This document shows positions 61,709-64,000 of a stretch of 64,000 bases of DNA, piece by piece. Position numbers and translations under genes: made by a program. Position 1 is the stretch's first letter. Each line of letters opens with the position of its first letter. The DNA comes from Nakazawaea peltata (taxonomy: Eukaryota > Ascomycota > Pichiomycetes > Alaninales > Pachysolenaceae), in assembly GCA_001599355.1 (NCBI GenBank), contig BCGQ01000009.1, positions 1 to 64,000 on the forward strand, given 5' to 3'. Under the pieces are notes generated by a model. It worked only from the letters and a program-made list of their open reading frames with translations, did no database searches and had not been told where the DNA came from.

Positions 61709-62383
61709 CTACTCTAATGGAGCAAGTCTTAAGTAAGGCTTGATAATTCTGAATTTAGGGAACAAAGTTTTAGCTTCATCATCGGAAACAGAAGGATGAA
61801 CGATGACATCATCTCCTGGTACCCAATTAATAGGTGTAGTACATCTATATTTATCACCAGTCTGTAACGAGTCGACAACCCTCAAAATCTCGGCAGTATT
61901 TCTACCAGTAGAAGCAGGGTATGCCAAGGTTAATCTAATCTTTTTGGCCGGGTCGATAATAAATACAGATCTGATTGTCAATTGAGCTCCCTTATCATCT
62001 AAATTAGTAGCATCTTGATAATCCAACATATCAAATAAGACGGCGATTTTTCTATCGTAGTCTCCAATGATTGGGAAAGTCAAATTGGAACCTGTCACTT
62101 CATTGATATCTTTAATCCACTCGTGATGTCTCTCAACAGTATTAGCAGACAATCCGATCAATTTAACGTTTCTTTTCTCGAATTCTGGTTGTAATTTGGC
62201 AAACGCTCCCAACTCGGTAGTACAAACAGGAGTAAAATCGTCTGGATGACTGAAGATAATACACCATGAACCCTCGATATATTTATGGAACGAGTCGATA
62301 TGTCCACGAGAAGTATCAGCTTCGAAATCTGGAGCTATTGAGCCCAATCTCAAGCGAGGTGGTTCCTGATTAGTCTGGGTCAT
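61709..62383 (-). CDS. PRX1: 1-Cys peroxiredoxin (Prx6/Prx1 type)
   Basis: This 224-residue thiol peroxidase has the peroxidatic Cys54 in FTPVCTTELG. Thr51 and a distal Arg complete the active site, and the long C-terminal domain (INWVPGDDVIVHPSVSDDEA) is typical of the Prx6 group. No resolving Cys in the 2-Cys position is evident. Saccharomyces Prx1 is mitochondrial with a presequence. Here the protein starts right at MTQTNQEPPRLRLGSIAPDF, with an in-frame stop seven codons upstream, so it is probably cytosolic unless an upstream exon exists. Confidence 0.9.
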   Translation of the reverse strand: MTQTNQEPPRLRLGSIAPDFEADTSRGHIDSFHKYIEGSWCIIFSHPDDFTPVCTTELGAFAKLQPEFEKRNVKLIGLSANTVERHHEWIKDINEVTGSNLTFPIIGDYDRKIAVLFDMLDYQDATNLDDKGAQLTIRSVFIIDPAKKIRLTLAYPASTGRNTAEILRVVDSLQTGDKYRCTTPINWVPGDDVIVHPSVSDDEAKTLFPKFRIIKPYLRLAPLE

Positions 62384-62879
62384 CGTCTTACGCTTGGTCT
62401 CTCAATTAATCTCAACGATTTTACTCATTGGTTTCTTTTGAGTTTTTTAAAGCGCATTTTTTCTTTGCTCATCCACAGTTTAAGGTGAGCGTGGCGAGTG
62501 TGGAACTGAGGGGAGGACTGGGGCAAAGCTGAGGGGAGAGCTGAGGGCAAAGATGAGGGCAACGCTGAGGGGGGTTACTGGGGGATTTTCTAGGGGGTTT
62601 CCAGAAGTGCTACTAGAGGTGCTACTAGGGTAGGGGTAATAAGGGAGGGTGCACTAGGAGTTACTAGGGGTACTGACTGTTACTGCCGGGCACAGGCACA
62701 AACTGCCGGGCACAAATTTATGGACATAAACGTATATTATATTATATAACCCAAGTGAAGTGACAAACAGAAACGATAATTAAACAAAATGAAATAAAAG
62801 AAAATTGGGGAACAAGATAAAATAAAATGTGATCATAATTTACAGAACCCCCTTTTCAAATTCTTCTAGACAAATTCGT
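62384..62879. other. G-rich intergenic region, peroxiredoxin / RPS1
   Basis: 496 bp. Repeated GCTGAGGGCAA and GAGGGG words fill 62505-62600 and CTACTAGGGG words fill 62600-62665, giving a G-rich plus strand. A CTGCCGGGCACA direct repeat is at about 62681-62712. No gene is supported. Confidence 0.5.
62505..62715. repeat. G-rich short-repeat tract
   Basis: Clusters of GAGGGGAGAGCTGAGGG, GATGAGGGCAA and GGTGCTACTAGGGG words give runs of G on the plus strand. The tract could form G-quadruplex structures. It lies upstream of the peroxiredoxin gene and downstream of RPS1. Confidence 0.55.
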
Positions 62880-63650
62880 TTAAACAGTTTCCAAGACGAC
62901 ATCCTTGAAGTCAGTCTTGACCTTCTTACCCTTCTCTTCGGTAGAACCCTCACCGTGCAAGGACAATAAGGCACCCAAGTCGAACTTTGGTTGTTTCAAC
63001 AACTTAACCTTTCTAATGTGGACGTTTTGCAATGGGTAGATAGATTGGGTAGACTTCTCAATCTCTCTGGAGATAACCTCTGGGATCAACTTAGAAGTCA
63101 ATTGGGACAAAGTAGAAGTAGAAGCCTCTCTGGTCATGATCTCGATCATCTTCTTTCTAACTTCTCTCAATTGGGAAGATTGAGCGTATGTGGTCTTCTT
63201 GATTTGGTTAGCTTGTCTCTTGGTGAAGGCAATGGCGAAAATTCTGATAACGTAGTCGTCAGCAGTCTTAACGGTNACATTAGCCTCGACCAAAGATTGC
63301 CATTTTCTTACTAAAGATCTAACCTTGTCNGAGGTGAAGTCGAAACCGTGGAAGTTGGTCAACAAGTTCTTACCTTGAACCTCATCAACTCTCAACTTAA
63401 CCTTCTTGAAAGAGTGGTCCTCAGAACCTTGCAAGTCAGCCAAACTAACTTCGAAGACTCTACCCTTCAAACCATCGGCAGCGTTCTTCAAACCGGTGGA
63501 TCTGTTGATCAAAGTCTTACCAACGTTTCTGTTCTCAAAGGTGGATGGAGCCTTGATGTCGAACCAATCCTTTCTGGTGAATGGGTCTACGACCTTCTTC
63601 TTGATACCTTTCTTACCCTTGGAGAGTCTCTTGTTCTTTCCTACAGCCAT
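62880..63650 (-). CDS. RPS1: 40S ribosomal protein S1 (eS1)
   Basis: This 256-residue small-subunit protein starts [20 protein letters not shown] and includes [26 protein letters not shown] and TREAST, matching fungal eS1 throughout. Two ambiguous bases (63276 and 63330) are in third codon positions: GTN is Val125 and TCN is Ser107, so the protein is not affected. Upstream lies a CACGTG/TAGGGT/telomere-like module. No coding intron is seen. Confidence 0.97.
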   Translation of the reverse strand: MAVGKNKRLSKGKKGIKKKVVDPFTRKDWFDIKAPSTFENRNVGKTLINRSTGLKNAADGLKGRVFEVSLADLQGSEDHSFKKVKLRVDEVQGKNLLTNFHGFDFTXDKVRSLVRKWQSLVEANXTVKTADDYVIRIFAIAFTKRQANQIKKTTYAQSSQLREVRKKMIEIMTREASTSTLSQLTSKLIPEVISREIEKSTQSIYPLQNVHIRKVKLLKQPKFDLGALLSLHGEGSTEEKGKKVKTDFKDVVLETV

Positions 63651-64000
63651 GTTGATTTGCCTTTCAGATAGTTACCTTTAAAAATCCTCTTAAAACACCT
63701 ATATTAAATGAAGTGAAAAAAAAGACGAAAAACGGAAAAAATTGAAGCCGTGAAAATTTTTGCTTTTGGGATATTTTCTAGGGTTTCTTTTAGCGGATAA
63801 CGTCACGTGAATGCGCATAGGGTTATTTGCATCGGCACACCAAAAAATATTCACACACTCACGTTCTCTTCCTTTCTCATATTCAACCCCTTTACACTAA
63901 ATCACCACCTCACTTTAACCCCTACATCATCTACATCTCAATTATAATTATGATTGTGAACTTGTTTATTCAGTTAAACAATAATGTTCATGCTATATAT
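63651..64000. other. RPS1 upstream region to window end
   Basis: 350 bp containing the RPS1 promoter and the start of an AT-rich flank. No gene is supported before the window ends. A plus-strand ATG near the end (about 63950) has too little sequence to judge. Confidence 0.5.
63779..63843. promoter_or_regulatory. Ribosomal promoter module upstream of RPS1
   Basis: TAGGGTTT (63779-63786), GTCACGTG (63802-63809), TAGGGTTA (63818-63825) and CATCGGCACACCAA (63830-63843). CACGTG to TAGGG start spacing is 14 bp, the same as in the TSR1 promoter. These look like Tbf1, Cbf1, Tbf1 and Rap1/telomere-type sites. RRPE-like TGAAAATTTTTG is nearby at about 63751-63762. Confidence 0.7.

Overview
The window is nuclear DNA of a budding yeast (Saccharomycotina). 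It has compact, mostly intronless genes, TACTAAC-type branch points in a few short introns, and an almost complete set of recognisable yeast housekeeping genes. Ceramide glucosyltransferase and an Rtf2 protein are present, so it is not a close Saccharomyces relative. Several in-frame CTG codons fall where POL1, the aldo-keto reductase, the rhamnosidase and BolA families carry Ala (or a small residue), not Leu. This points to the CUG-Ala clade (Pachysolen/Nakazawaea/Peterozyma type). Read that way, translated Leu residues at CTG in the listed proteins should be Ala.

Left end (1-7600): the first 84 bases are three perfect copies of a 28-bp C-rich unit in the orientation expected for a left telomere. 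They are followed by AT-rich subtelomeric DNA, a large GPI-anchored GLEYA/flocculin-repeat adhesin on the minus strand, and a long empty upstream region.

7610-17909: a candidate plant-glycoside (rhamnoside) catabolic cluster. It holds a GH105 unsaturated rhamnogalacturonyl hydrolase, a Dal5-type anion transporter, an aldo-keto reductase, a maltose-permease-like sugar transporter, an unknown intron-bearing gene and a GH78 alpha-L-rhamnosidase. Neither hydrolase shows a signal peptide, so the glycosides would be imported whole and split in the cytosol. A short GGGGTA motif recurs in the promoters.

18230-45157: housekeeping genes. KHA1, ceramide glucosyltransferase, a CCM1-like PPR protein, TUB1 (intron), a BUL1/2 arrestin, POL1 (MCB site), PHO84 (two Pho4-type CACGTG boxes), RTF2 (intron), COX14 (intron), a Grx-like membrane protein, BOL2 and FTR1.

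45158-64000: a CTF3/CENP-I gene, VAC14 (4-nt first exon), then a stretch rich in ribosome-biogenesis genes: REI1, TSR1, RPS29, VPS35, the U14 snoRNA, LAS1, a 1-Cys peroxiredoxin and RPS1. The promoters of TSR1 and RPS1 share an ordered module (CACGTG, then TAGGGT, then a box matching the telomere repeat core). The REI1 promoter carries the same telomere-like box next to an array of TTAGGGG motifs. This suggests that telomere-binding factors (Rap1/Tbf1 type) also drive ribosomal genes here. I saw no transposons, no CRISPR arrays and no convincing tRNA gene.
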